DNA of 64,000 bases from Warburgia ugandensis (Eukaryota; Streptophyta; Magnoliopsida; Canellales; Canellaceae), in contig CP141127.1 of the NCBI GenBank assembly GCA_035236585.1, positions 74,939,495 through 75,003,494 on the forward strand, in the 5' to 3' direction. How positions within the stretch are numbered: position 1 is the stretch's first letter; every line of letters starts with the position of its first letter. Below the pieces are notes generated by a model. That model saw only the letters and a program-made list of their open reading frames with translations. It did no database searches and was not told where the DNA came from. A program made the position numbers and the translations under genes. Positions 36,421 through 50,955 of this stretch are shown piece after piece.

Positions 36421-39400
36421 TTTTCATAAAGACAAGAAAAACTAAGAAATCTCATGCATATCTACACTCCCCAACCTAAACTAAACATTTTCCTCAATGT
36501 TTTGAACATATGATTCTTATAGGGTGACTGGTAATGTAGAATAATGAGACTTTAAAAACCCCTAGTAAATGATAAGTTCAATGGTTTTTAGCTAGACATA
36601 CAATGTTAGTACAATGATAAACTCATGATATTACAGATGTCATGGTAGACTGGTTCCTCAAGTAAAAGCTCATCTATTTCAGGGTTTACCAACTACAAAT
36701 AAGGTTTCAACCATTGTCCATTTACTTGAAATCTCTCCATCATTTTCAAACTTGAAAGCCCCATGAGGATAAACTTTACGAACAATGTAGGGTCTAATTT
36801 ATCGAGAATGAAGCTAACAAGGAAGTCGATACAAGAAAACCTTTTATCCTGGTGTGAAGGACTTTGGCAAAATATGTTTATCAGGATGGGCTTTCATGCA
36901 GTCCTTCTATATCTTAGCAGATTCATATGCATCTTTCCTAGGTTCATACAACTCACTGAGTTAAAGCTTTATGTGGGTTCCAGCACTATTTGAATGGTCG
37001 AACATGCTTTATGGTCAAGTTCTACAAGGAGATGACAGGCCTTTCCATAGACCAGATGGTAAGGTGACATGCCTATAGGGTCTTGAACGTGATATGTTAG
37101 GCCCATAAAGCATCACTAAGTCTTAAGGATCAGTCTTTCCAATTATGATTAACTATCTTTTCTAATATCCTCTTTATCTACCTATTTGACACTTCTACTG
37201 TCTACTAATTTGAGGTTGGAAGGGGGTAACAGTCCTAAGGGTGAGACCATATTTCTTCATTAAATTCTCATATACTCTATTACAAAAGTGTTTGCCCAAA
37301 TCACTAATTATGGTTCGTGGAGTACCAAAGGGTACAAAAATATTCTCTTTTAAAAGCTTGACCACCACTTTATGGTCATTGGTCTTACATGTCATGGCTT
37401 CTATCATTTGGACGTATAGTCCACTCCCACAAGGGTGTAGAGATAACCAAAGGAGTTGGAAAAAGGTCTCATAAAATTGATGCCCCAAACATTAAAAGCC
37501 TTAATAATCAGAATGGGATTCAAAGGCATCATATCTCTTTTTCCTGTACACCCTAACTATTGACAACATGCACATGCTATGTAGTAAGCATGTGAATCTC
37601 CAAAAATGGTAAGCCAATAGATATAGCACTGTAAAATTTTTGTAGCCATCTTTCTGGCACTAAATGGCCCTAACATGCATGGTCATGGTAAAACAAAATG
37701 ATTTGGTGATGTTCATTATCTAGTATGCATCTTCTAATAACTTGATCATGATAGTACTTCAATAAGCATGGATCGTCCCATGAAAAGTGGTTGACCCAGG
37801 TAAGAAATCTTTTTCTATTTTATTTTGATAAGTGATTAGGCATTTGACCCCTAACAAGATAATTGACAATATTTGCATACTATGGTAAATGAAAATGTGT
37901 AAGAATTGTTCATTTGGGAAGGTTTCGTTATGGGCACATTTTCACTAGTAGACTCCACAATTGTCATTGACAAATGGTCTGCTACAACGTTTTTGGAATC
38001 TTTCTTATCCCAAATTTCTAAATCAAACTTTTGTAGCAATAATATCCATCGATTCAATCTAGGTTTAGCATCCTTCTTAGAAAGAAGGTATTTTTAATGT
38101 TGCATGGTCCGAATTGATAATAACTTTAGATCCTTCCAAAAATATATATAAATTTGTTCGAAGCAACAACAATATCCAATAGTTCTTTTTCTATAGTAGA
38201 GTAATTGAGTTGGGCATCATTAAGGTCTTACTAGCATGGTATATCACATGGGGTAGTTATATCAATACGCTGCTCAACAAAAGCATGAATTGTGTAGTAG
38301 GAAGCATCACACATTATTTCAAATGGTGCACTCTAATGTGGCAATTCAATGATAGGTGCAAAAGTGAATTCAACTTTAAGCACTCATATGATTTCATACA
38401 ATTTTCATCAAAGTTAAAATTTGCCTCCTTCATAAGTAAGTTACATAAGGGCGTATAAATTTTGTTGAATTCAATCTTCTATAAAATCTAGCATGGCTTA
38501 ATAATGATTAGATTTCCTTCACCATCCTCAAAGGGAGAAGATTAGAAATGAGATCCACTTTGGCTTTACCAACTTCTATGCCATTATCTAATATAATGTG
38601 GCCTAAAACAATGTCTTTTAATACCATAAAATGACATTTTTCCCAATTAAGCACTAAATTCTTGTCCTGATACCCAACAAGAGCTAATTTTAAAGGTACA
38701 AGAATTCATCAAAGAAGGACTCAAATACTAAAAAATCATCCATAAATACTTCTAAGAACCTCTCCACCATATCAGAAAATAAGTTTAACATACACCTCTG
38801 AAAAGTAGCTGGAGCACTACAAAGTCTAAAAGGCACATGACGATACACGAAGGTCCTAAAAAGCAAGTGAAGGTAGTCATCTCTTGGTACTCAAGTGCTA
38901 TGGGAATTTGGTTATAACTAGAATAACCATCAAGAAAGCATTAATACTTATGATCGGTTAACTTTCAAGCATTTGGTCAATAAAAGAAAGAGGAGTGTGG
39001 TCTTTCCTCTTTACCAAGTTTAGTTTTTAGTAATCCATACAGACTATCCACTCAGTGGTATCCATGAGTAGTGTAGCATTAGGATATTATTTACCTCATC
39101 TATGGACTTATCTATATCAAAATTACCATAAAAGTGTGCAAGACATGCCTCAAGTGGGTCTAAGCTAGATGATGATGGATTAGCATCTTGAATTAGACCT
39201 TCAATCAGATTGACTACATAGGAATCATCTAGGTCTATATGTTGACGATCGGTATTAAAAACAATGAGCTTGACTTTCATATTTCCAAAGGATAATTTCA
39301 TCACATCATGTCTACAGTTGATGATGGCATTGGACGTTGCTAAAAATGGACGTCCAAGAATGATTGGTATCCAACTACCGTAGTTTGATACAAGCTAGGT

Positions 39401-41400
39401 ATATAGGATAATAAAATTAATGGGGAAATTAAACTAGTCCACATGTATTAAAACATCTTCAACCATATCATGTGAAATCTTTATTGATTTGCCTGCAAGT
39501 TGTAACATGGTATAAGTCAATTTAAGTTCGCCAAGTCCTAATTGCTCATAGATAGAGTATGTCAATAGGTTTACACTAGCCCCTAAATCTACTAACACTC
39601 TATTAATGATTTGATCTCCAATAATACATGAGATGGTAGGACAACCTAGATATCTAAATTTAGTAAGGGTTTGGTGTTGAATCAAAGAGCTTATGTACTC
39701 GGTGAAGAAGGCTTTCTTTTGGACATTAGGCTTGCACTTTTATGTGTAAAACTATTTGAGAAACTTAGCATAGGCATGGATACCTTTTATAGCATTGAGT
39801 AATGGGATATTAATTTGCATATGTTTGAAACTATCCATTTTCTCATAAAAATTTGTCCCTTTCTTTGCTTTGTTTAAGAGTTGAGGGAATGGAACATTAG
39901 GCATGTAAAGTGCCTCCATTGTATTTTCTGATGGAGTTGGAGGTTTTTGTCTTTTTACTTTCTCCTGTGTTGTAGCTGGTTCATTCTCCTCTAGTTTTTC
40001 CTTAGTTTGCCCTACCTTATTATCTATTTGACAGCCACTCCTAAAGGTAGTTATTGCTTCCTCAGGGTGTCTCTAAGAATTTGAAGATGACCCTATCTAA
40101 AACTGGCCCTTAGGGTTTGTGAGTAGTGACAAGGAAAATTTCCCTCTACCATTCAATGCGTTTGGCAATTGCCTCATTTGCAGTTCTAGTTTGGCAATAG
40201 TTTGAAAATTGACATTGGTGGCCTATCAACGCTCATTTTGGAATTGGTTTAAAGCTTATTTAATCTCTTCCTATTATTTATGGGATCTCTCCATGAATAA
40301 TAGCACATTTTCCTCAAAGGTTGGTTTTTTTGTTGCCAAGGAAGCTGGAAACTAGGTGGCTACTAGGGAAATGAAGCTTAAGGAAAGTTGTGCAGGGAGT
40401 ACATAGATGGACATCTCTAGCGAGTATTCTTGGACTATGAAAAGTTAGGATGCCTAGCCCATCCTGGATTATAGGTCTCAAAATAAGAATTATTGGTAGG
40501 ATTGCTTATGCATTTAGATATTAGCTTGTTCTAAATGATATCCATGAAACTCTCGATTAGATGGATAGGTTGACGTTAAGTGTGTCGGGCTAAAACAAAT
40601 AGAACAAACCTCTTGCAAAGGTTTCATGGATGCACTTTAACCATGAAGGCATTAAGCTTTGCATCATATTTTTGGAGCATATTTTTTACCTTGTCCACTT
40701 GTTTCGCTAAGAAGTCAAATTGACATGATATAGCTGTGCTCACTCGTATTTCATAAAGGTTCTTCTCTTTTGAGGATAGGAATTTAGATCTCATCTATTT
40801 GAATAGTCCCATTGTTGGTAATTTGTAGCTAAAGTCTCAAAAAACTCTCAAGTCCCTATCTCACTTTTCATCATGAGGGCCCCTCCAATAGATGCATTTA
40901 CCATCCTTCTATTTTAAGTTGCAAGTGCCTCATAGAAGTACTGAACTTGCTCCCAATTTTCAAATCCATGATGGGGACACTCGCTGCCAATTTTTAAATC
41001 CATGATGGGAGCTTGCTAATAAAATCATCCAAAAAATTTTAGAATTTGAATGTCATAGAAATATCAAGGAATTCCTTGATAGGTATGTATGGATCCTCCT
41101 ATCTCTAAATTGTAATAGGATTGGAGTAACTAAATGACTCTAGATTTAAGCTCGAAGTGGTCTATATTGGTAGGTGGTAATGTGATGCATGAGGGAGTAT
41201 TTAATTAAAGTGGAACATAGAAATCTTTAATGGACTTGGGCTCAGCTATAACAGGTAGGTCTACCATGCAGTTAGGAATTTGATTTCCTAACCCTTGCCT
41301 GTGGGTACATTCAATCTTAAGATCAAATAGTGTTAAATCCGTATTCTAAGATTGACGACCGTGCATGGACTAAGATGAAATCCTACCTAAATGATGCGAC
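36420..41400 (-). pseudogene. Athila-like gag-pol region (second copy), full domain order retained
   Basis: Minus-strand order: gag (about 39700-41340), aspartic protease (39434-39690, active site DLGAS), linker (39044-39304, MMKLSFGNM), reverse transcriptase (about 38480-39040, palm motif FMDD intact near 38740), RNase H (about 37960-38350, CDASYY and NDAQLNYS), integrase (about 36800-37850). In integrase the WGIDF motif of the family reads WGINF near 37475, so the first catalytic Asp is Asn, while ISD in the second motif and the Glu of VEVSNR are present. The post-integrase segment with ATTGAGGAAAATGTTTAGTT lies at 36470-36510. Many stops and frameshifts; not functional. Open pieces are 39434-39685, 39044-39304, 37851-38057 and 37195-37488. 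Confidence 0.85.
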
Positions 41401-42036
41401 TCCTAACTCTAAATGATGCATAATCAATCCTTGTGGTTCACTAATGAGCTATTTTGTTATCTTTATTAATCTATAAGGTGGTAGCTTTTAGGCCTAGACT
41501 TAGACAGCTCCTCCTTTTATCCAAGTTCAACTACTGCTTACCAATTAGGTTCTACTCTAAAATGGTTAATACAATTGTTATGTAAGGAGGCATTTAAACC
41601 TCAACAAACATTAAAAAAAAGGCATGCGAAAATCACTTGGATTTTGCATACCCACTATAACCTTGATGCTAAAAAGCCACTAAAGTGATAGTAGGTCTAC
41701 TCCTTCAAAAAGTATCCCATAAGATCAATACCCTAATCTCTTGCTACTTGATTTTAAATTAAGATTTAAGCAAGCATACAAGGAATTGATTTGATTACCT
41801 AAGTGGGCCAAGGATCAGTGATGAAATCCAGTCCTTATATTATGAGGGTTCCTATGGGGCCCTTACTATCAATGTGATCCATCCACCATAAAGAGATAAA
41901 GAAAGTAGTGACATGCACTATAATATAATGACAAGTAAATTGATGCCTACCTTTATTCTATACTTTAAATATAAATGGAATGCACTAAGAACCTCTAAAA
42001 TGCAACACAACAACCTATATTTCACATTGCAAAAAA
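41401..42036 (-). other. 5' leader of the second Athila-like copy, left arm of a palindrome
   Basis: Non-coding leader similar to that of element X. Its outer end (about 41885-42036) is mirrored by 42040-42195, so the normal 5' LTR is missing and replaced by an inverted partner. Confidence 0.6.
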
Positions 42037-42195
42037 CATTATGAAGCGCAACATGGGCTGTTCTATTGTATTTTAGAGGTTTTGTATGCATTCCATTTAG
42101 ATTTAGAGCATAGCATATGGGTAGGCATTAGTTTACTTTTCCTCATATTGCATTGCATGTTTACTGCTTTCTTTATTACTTTATGAAGGACTGGA
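41885..42195. repeat. Near-spacerless inverted repeat (palindrome), arms of about 150 bases
   Basis: The left arm reads ATAAAGAAAGTAGT, later TTGATGCCTACC, then ATAAATGGAATGCA and ACCTCTAAAAT. The right arm, read in reverse complement, gives the same words in the same order with scattered differences (for example AATAAAGAAAGCAGT, TAATGCCTACC, CTAAATGGAATGCA, ACCTCTAAAAT). Similarity continues to the centre near 42037. The arms are leader sequences of two Athila-like copies in opposite directions. Confidence 0.8.
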
Positions 42196-42442
42196 CCCTA
42201 AATTATTTGTAATGTTTATCCTCATGGGGCTGTCAAGATTGAAAAGGATGGGGAGATTTCTAAAGTAAATGAATAATGGTTGAATCCCTATATAGAGTTG
42301 GTAAACCTTGAATAGAGGAGCTTTTACTTGAGCAACCAGTCTTTTATCATTGTATTGATATTGCCAATCTAGCTGAATACATTAACTTAATGCTCATTAG
42401 TAGGTAACTTAGGGTTTTTAAAGTCTCATTGTTCTACATTAT
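42037..42442 (+). pseudogene. Inverted Athila-like partner: leader joined to polyprotein tail
   Basis: After the right palindrome arm, 42205-42442 matches the post-integrase region of 36540-36790 read in reverse complement (TTTATCCTCATGGGGCT, AGAGATTTC/GGAGATTTC, GAGCTTTTACTTGAG). Almost all of gag-pol is therefore deleted between leader and tail. The copy continues at 53150 after the element Y insertion. The site without insertion can be seen at about 36535 on the other strand, where TCTACATTA runs straight into CCAGTCACC. Confidence 0.7.
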
Positions 42443-44496
<2,054 letters not shown>

Positions 44497-44530
44497 AATT
44501 TTTTACTTCGTTACTAAGGACTCACAACAG
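44497..44530 (+). promoter_or_regulatory. Decayed primer-binding site of element Y (tRNA-Asp type)
   Basis: Directly after the LTR the sequence reads TTACTTCGTTACTAAGGACT where Athila-like elements have TGGCGCCGTTGCCGGGGACT, the complement of the plant tRNA-Asp 3' end. Most differences are C-to-T or G-to-A. It could not prime now. Confidence 0.65.
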
Positions 44531-45727
44531 AGTTTTCATAAAATTTAATAAAAATCCAAAAAAATAATATTAAAATATAAAATATAATTTTTTTTAGCAA
44601 TTGCATTGTTTTAGCATTTTAGGAATTTTTAGGTGCATTTTTCAAATTTTTTTGTACATAATCACTCTACTTCCTAAATTCTATTCTAATTACTATTTTT
44701 ATTTTTTAGGAAATTGGAAAGTGGAGCTTAATCAAATAAATAAAATTTTCCTACTTTCCTAGATTAGGAAATTTCCTTTTTTTGAGTGAATCTTTCAATT
44801 TTAATTTTAAAAGGGTTGTAATAAAATAGAGCAAGTGTAGGATAAGGTCACCCACACTTGATCTTAATCAGAAATCCCACTGTAAGTTTCCCTCACTTCT
44901 TTTATTTTCTAGATTAGGGTTTACATTTAGAATAATTTTGCATTGTGTGGTAGTATAATTGCATATAGAAAGCATCTTTGATAATTGTTGCATTTTTAGG
45001 GTTTTGCATAGTTTATTATCTTTATATGCATTCTTAGGGCACATTAATGCTTTAAGGTTATTTATATATTGATCAAACTACCATGGAGTATGGAAATTAA
45101 TTAGTAAGGGCACTTGACCCTACAAGATCAAGGGTGGATTTCATCGCCACCTCTTGTCCCACTTAAGATAATCACTACAAGCTCGCAACCCTTCCTTTCT
45201 AATTAATCTAAAATAAATTAGAAGAGACCTATAGGGCCATCACATGCTCATAAGACCTTCTTAATAGGACATGATCTATTGTCACTCCAGTGACTTCTGA
45301 GCACTGTGGTTATAGTGGGTGTCTTAAAATCCAAGTGATTTTTCCACACCTTTTGTTGACATTTGTTGAGGTCTAAACATCTCCTTACATGAGGATTATA
45401 TTAACCACCTTAGCACAGAACTTAACTGGTAAGCAGTAGTCAAATCTAAAAGCTAGGAGGAGCACTAAATTAGGCTAATCTAAAAGCATTGCCTCCACAC
45501 AAAATTAAGAAAATCAAAATATTTGTGCTTGTTAGCCTTAAGGAATTATTTGATTGTGTCCTTGAGTGTGCATCATGCTAGGCATTTAGGTTGAATCATT
45601 TAGGATAGCCTTCTAAACAAATCAAAAAACAAAAGGATCTTTCATTGTATGCCCTTTTGGATGCACGATAAAATTGTTAAGTTAGTCAAGTACGACCCAA
45701 AAGACATATAATCGATCAGTATCACCA

Positions 45728-47590
45728 ATGACTAATCAACGATCAAGGGGTAACTCACCCCATGGTAGTGTCAGAGGTGATCAAGGCCCTCCACTCATCA
45801 TGAATGAGGACCCACCACCTCTAATTGATGATGAATATCAACCTCCACTAAGGAGGAATAATCATCCACAAAGAAATTGGAGAAGGAATGGAAATAGGGA
45901 ATGAGACCAACAGAGGGACCATGGAGACAATGATGTTTATCAAAATCTTCATGGAGCAAATTTAAGAGACTACCTTTAGCCTACACAGACCAGTACACCT
46001 TCCTGTGTCATTCTTCCTCAAAATGATGGTGCATTAGAATTAAAAATAGGAGTAATCCAATTACTTCTCAAATTCCATGGTGTAGACAATGAGAGTCCTT
46101 ATTTGTACCTTAAAGAATTTGACGATAATACCCAAAGAACACAAAATATAGGTCCAAATACTATTAGGCTTAAGCTATTTCCTTTCTCCTTAAAGGAAAA
46201 GGTAAAAATGTGGTTTAATGCACTACCAGTAGGTTCCATAAGGACCTGGAATGAAATGATTAGGGAATTCTTGAAAAAGTTTTTCCCTATATATAACACA
46301 AATACACTTCGTTGTAAGATAATAAACTTTAACCAGAAAGATAAATAATCATTCTACTAATGCTGGGAAAGGTTCAAAGATCTATTGGTCACTTGCCCAC
46401 GTCATGACTATGAACCATAGCGCATCATCGGCTTCTTTTATGAAGGACTTAATTCTGACATGAGCCAGTTTGTAGAGATGATGTGTAATGGAAACTTTTT
46501 GAATAAACAACCAGATGAGGCAAAGGAGTATTTGGAATGGCTAGCTGAAAGGGCATAGACCTGGACTGACTTAGAACGAGTAGAACATCCAGATAGACCT
46601 AAGGCCACTATCACATCTCCTAGGGGAGGCATGTATGCCATGTTTGAAAAAGATGAACTTAATATCAGAGTAGCAACCCTAGCTAAGAAAAGTAGAAGCC
46701 ATAGAAATGGGAAAAAACTTAAATAATGATGAACAAGTATGTAGCATTTGTGACAGTACTGCACATCTTACTTAGGAATGTCCTACCATTCCAACATTTC
46801 AAGATGTACTTCATGATCAGGCTAATGCACTTAATAATTATAAAAGACCTTTCTCCCCATATTTAGAGACATATAATCCCAACTAAAGAAACCATCTAAA
46901 TTTCAGTAGGAAAAATGGACCAACTACTAATATCTCACAACTAGGCCATACCAACATCACCAACCAAACTAAGGACTACTTGCTCCAACCCTATACCAAA
47001 CTCATTAACCTCCTTCTAGACCTTACTTGCCCCCACCCAAAAGGCCTGTAGAGGATAATCAACTTGCTCAAAACCAGGAGAAGAAAATTTCTCAATTAGA
47101 AAGTTAAATAAAACATATGATGAGCCAATGGATACAAAATATGGAAAAAGAAAAGTCTCCAACTCAACCACAAGCAAACCCTAAGGGTGTGCATGCGATT
47201 AGTGAAACTATACATAATGCTTCGTCAAGATCTACCATGAAAGAAACTAAGGCTATCTCCATTCTTAGGAGTGGTAAAATAATTGAGAAAGACGAGCCCC
47301 AAAAGACTGATAAGGTAGACAAATATGCTAAAAATAAAGAAAAATCTAAAGAAAGGGACCTCACTCCACCTGTTGAACCATGTCCATTCCTTTCTCCATT
47401 CCCTCAAAGGCTGCATCAAGTCAAAAAAAGTACCACTAACGATGAGATTATGGAGATATTCAAGCAAGTCAAGATCAACGTACCGATCTTAGATGCAATA
47501 AAACAAATCCCATCATATGCCAAAATTTTTAAAGGATTTATGCACAATGAAAAGAAAATTGAATGTGCAAAAGAAGACATTTGCAACTAA
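45728..47590 (+). pseudogene. Element Y gag and gag-protease linker
   Basis: Begins at ATG 45728. The capsid-like part includes LKLFPFSLKEKVKMWFNALP and REFLKKFFP (46103-46348 open), then FKDLLVTCP and FVEMMCNGNFLNKQPDEA with stops between. A one-base insertion near 46685 shifts the frame, after which the zinc knuckle C-x2-C-x4-H-x4-C is readable near 46740 with an internal stop. The last part, 47117-47590, is open for 157 codons and holds the Athila-typical AISILRSGK, PFPQRL and DAIKQIPSYAK motifs. Several stops stand where the family has Trp (CEPW context) or Gln, consistent with C-to-T decay. It ends at the deletion joint. Confidence 0.85.
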
Positions 47591-47660
47591 ACAAGTAAGT
47601 TCATTTCTTCAGCACCACACACCCCAGAAATAAAAGGATCCAGGTTGCCCCAGTCTCAGT

Positions 47661-47739
47661 TGCACCACCGGCCAGCTCTCTGCTCACTGGCTTTCTCATC
47701 ACCGAACAACCATGCATCCTCTACTCTCCTCTCTCTCTG
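47661..47739 (+). repeat. 3' LTR of element Y, left remnant
   Basis: Matches the 5' LTR near 43382-43460 (CACCGGCCAGCTCT, TGCTCACTGG, CTCTCCTCTCTCTCTG). It is joined on the left to gag-protease sequence and on the right to the TGTAACA insertion. Confidence 0.8.
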
Positions 47740-48164
47740 TGTAACATCCCAGGGTTCCAATAGTCACAATATTGTCCGCTTTGAGGCACCCATACACCCC
47801 TCACAGGTTTGTTTTTCTCTGGTTTCCCCAAAGAAAATGCATTGTGACCATTAGAGTTCCCTAAACTCTTATAAACAGCCCAGTTTCCTCTCCTCAGGCA
47901 ATGTGGTATTAACTCTCTATCCTTTACCCCAACCTAGAAGCCTATCAACCTTCTCTTGGCCCGCCCTCATAGACCTAAGGCTTCACATCTTTCCCCCCTT
48001 AGAGAACACACGTCCATGATGATAGCTATGACCAGGCACCTGCGTGCGACTAGCTACCACACCACAAGGGGAACTGGCTCTGATACCATTTGTAACAGTC
48101 GGGTCCCATAACAACGATATTGTCTACTTTGGCTGCCCATATAGCCTCACGATTTTGTTCTTCC

Positions 48165-50902
48165 CTTACAAGGAGGAGATATTTGGAGTTTCAAGTGGGA
48201 GACCATGTCTTTCTTATAGTTTCTCCAACCAAGGGTGTAATGAGATTCGCGGTAAAAGGCAAGTTGAGCCCTAGGTTTGTGGGACCTTTTGAGATTCTAA
48301 AGAGGATCGACAAAGTGGCATATAGATAGGCACTTCCTCCTTTGCTTGCTAATGTGCATGACGTATTCCATGTTTTACGCTAAGGAAATACGTTGCAAAT
48401 CCTACTCATATCCTCAATCAGTTACCAACCGATCTACGACCAGATTTGACATTTCAAGAGTGGCCATTACAGATCATTGATAGGAAGGAAAAGGTATTTG
48501 TTAAGTGTTCAATTTTGGCCAAAATACCCCTAATTTAGCATTCAATTAGATCATCTAATTGTTCAAATTTGTAAAATTAGCTTGATTTTGAATTTAGCTC
48601 CCATTGATCGTTCAAACTTTAACTTTTCAAAATCAATAGTCAGATGATTATTAGAGCTCATTAGATGATTAATGTATGGTTCAGATGATTCTAATTTAGT
48701 CTTTTCTTTTGCAGATCAACCAAAAGACGCATTGATGGATACGATTAAAAGTTAACGGTGCAAATTATCTTAAAGTGCACTAGATGGATCAGATCACTCA
48801 TGAAGATGGATGGAACAATTTCCTAAACAATAAAGGAGCTTAATTGGAAATTATGAACAAAAAGGAAACCCCTCCCCCACTCTCTTTCCCCACTTCTCTC
48901 TTTTCCTTTTTATTTTTCTTTCCTTTCCCACTCCCACTCCCACTCCCTCTTTCCTTTCTTTTCTCTTTTCCTCCTTATTTTTCTTCCTTATTCCTTCTCT
49001 CTTTTTCCCTTCCTTATTCTCACGTACCCACATCTCTCTCCCTGATTCTCTTACAACTTCCTCACGTCCATCTTCTCTCTCACGTCTTTTCTCGCATTCT
49101 TTCTTCTCTTCTTCTCCTCTCCCCCTCCTTCCTCTTCTCATCCATTCTCTCTTCTCTCCCTCTTCCCAATCTCTCTCCCACAGCTTCCTCCCTCTCCATG
49201 TTCTCCTCTCTTCCTCTTAGGTTGGGTTGAAAGGAGGAACTGTGTTCCCCTCTTCTCCTCTTCTCTCTTCTCCTCTACTCCTTTCTACACATCTCTCTCC
49301 CTCTACCTCTACTCTCACGTCCTTCTCTCCCTTGGCTGGGCTGTACAGGGCAGACCATCACCTTCCTTTCTTCTTCTCCTCTCCCCCTCCTTCCTCTTCT
49401 CTCCCTCTTCCCAATCTCTCTCCCACAGCTTCCTCCCTCTCCATCCTCTTCTCCTCTCTCCATTCTCCCCTCTTTCTCATCCCCTTCTCATCTTTCTCTT
49501 CTCTTCCCATCTCTCCTTCTCCTTCTCCTTCTCTTCTTGATCTCTATTTCTCCCTCCCTCTACCTTTGCCTCTATTTCTCATCCATTCTCCCTCTCTATC
49601 TCCCCTTCTCAACAGCACTCGCTCATCTCTCTCTCGTTCTTCCCCTATCTCTCTCAACAACACCACGCCCCTTCCTTCTCTATGTGCACTCTCTTATCTC
49701 TCTCTCATTCTTCTCTTTCCATCTTCTCCTCTCTTCCCTCTTTCTCTAAATCCCCTCTTCTCTTTTGCTCTCATCTTCCATCACCTCTTCACCGGAGGCA
49801 CCTAACCAACACGGCCCAGGATTACCTCCATCGTACCTCTGCACTGGAGTTTTTCAACGGCCAGATCGCACGCTAATCCTTCCATCTCTAGCATTCTTCT
49901 CTTCGTCGAACGTCCCGGATACAAAAACCCAAAACGGGTTTCCTTCCATCGCCCCTCTCCTTCTTCCTCCCCTTCCCTTTCCTCTTCTTCTTCCTCCTCC
50001 GATTTCCCCTCCATCACCGTCTCCTCCATCTGGTTTTTCTAAAAAAAACCCAATTTTTCACCAAATTCCGATTTTGCCCTCCTCTTTTAAACGAAATTAC
50101 AATCCTGTTCTTTCTGGTTAATTCCATTTGTGTCCCATTTTATTCCCATTCTATTTTATCCATATTATGTTATCCAGGAATTGCCTAATCTCTACCAGAT
50201 CAATTAAGGCCTAACCAATTAACGGGTTACCTTAATCAAACCAAATCTTCAATTTGTCATTCGTTTCTTACTAGATTTCAAATAAATTTTATAGAGTCAT
50301 TCTTAGGACATCTCTAGATCTAATTAATGTTTTGGATCTTCTATCTGAAATCCAAAAATCAATCTGAACCGTCCAAATTTTGAAATTATAATTTAGCCCA
50401 GATCTCTTTGATTTTGATGAATCTGATAAATCCGACTAGTGGATCTCTAATCAAGGACATGATGAAGATATCTATGAAAGCTGATCATCTCTCAGGACAT
50501 CATATTTAAAGATTTTGATAGCAATTGATCTAGGGAAGTAGTTTTTTCTTGTTATTTGATGTTGTTTGTTTTCTTTAGGAACTGAAAATTATGTAAATTT
50601 GTTGGACATGATCTTTGAATATAAATTTAATAATTTCAGTAATTTTAAGTGATTTATTTTTAATTTTAGATAATTAAATTTTATAAAAATTCCTACTTTT
50701 TAAATCAAGTCTTTGTGGGATCGACCCGTACTTGCATAAGCTACACTACAATAGCCCATGTACTTGCAGTTAAACATCAACAGTATTGCTAACCAAGACT
50801 ATCCCCCTCGTCAAGGTTCTGTGGCAACATCATTCTTATGAGGAGGCCACTTGGGAGGTCGAGGAGGTTATGAGGCACCGTTTTCCGAAGTTGTTTTGAC
50901 TT
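48165..50902 (+). pseudogene. Chromovirus (Tekay/Del-like) integrase C-terminus and chromodomain, split
   Basis: From about 48165 the frame reads YLEFQVGDHVFLIVSPTKGV, then GKLSPRFVGPFEIL and KVAYR, the typical integrase tail of plant chromoviruses. It continues with stops and a frameshift to the GRKEK-like end of a conserved DRKEK segment at 48498. The remainder, with VLWQHHSYEEATWE (chromodomain), lies at 50788-50902 and ends in a stop. Coding sequence resumes in frame if the 2284-base solo LTR and one duplicate of GTATT are ignored. Beyond it the usual untranslated stretch and polypurine tract (AAGGGGGGAGGAA, 50943-50955) lead to a possible 3' LTR start TGTAATAC at 50956. Confidence 0.8.
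48499..50782 (+). mobile_element. Solo LTR of family Y inside the chromovirus integrase
   Basis: Starts TGTTAAGTGTTCAATTTTGG and ends AAACATCAACA, flanked by the perfect duplication GTATT (48494-48498 and 50783-50787). The end signature GTGGGATCGACCCGTACTTG lies near 50717. About 1.1 kb (48870-50040) is strongly pyrimidine-rich. The frames 48844-49230, 49227-49805 and 49765-50121 come from that tract and are not believed. Confidence 0.92.
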
Positions 50903-50955
50903 TCTACATCTATGTAAGCAATTTTGAGGATGAAATTTTTGTAAGGGGGGAGGAA

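Noticed and set aside
48844..50121. Frames of 118-192 codons rich in Ser, Leu and Pro
   Set aside because: Same polypyrimidine zone in another Y LTR.
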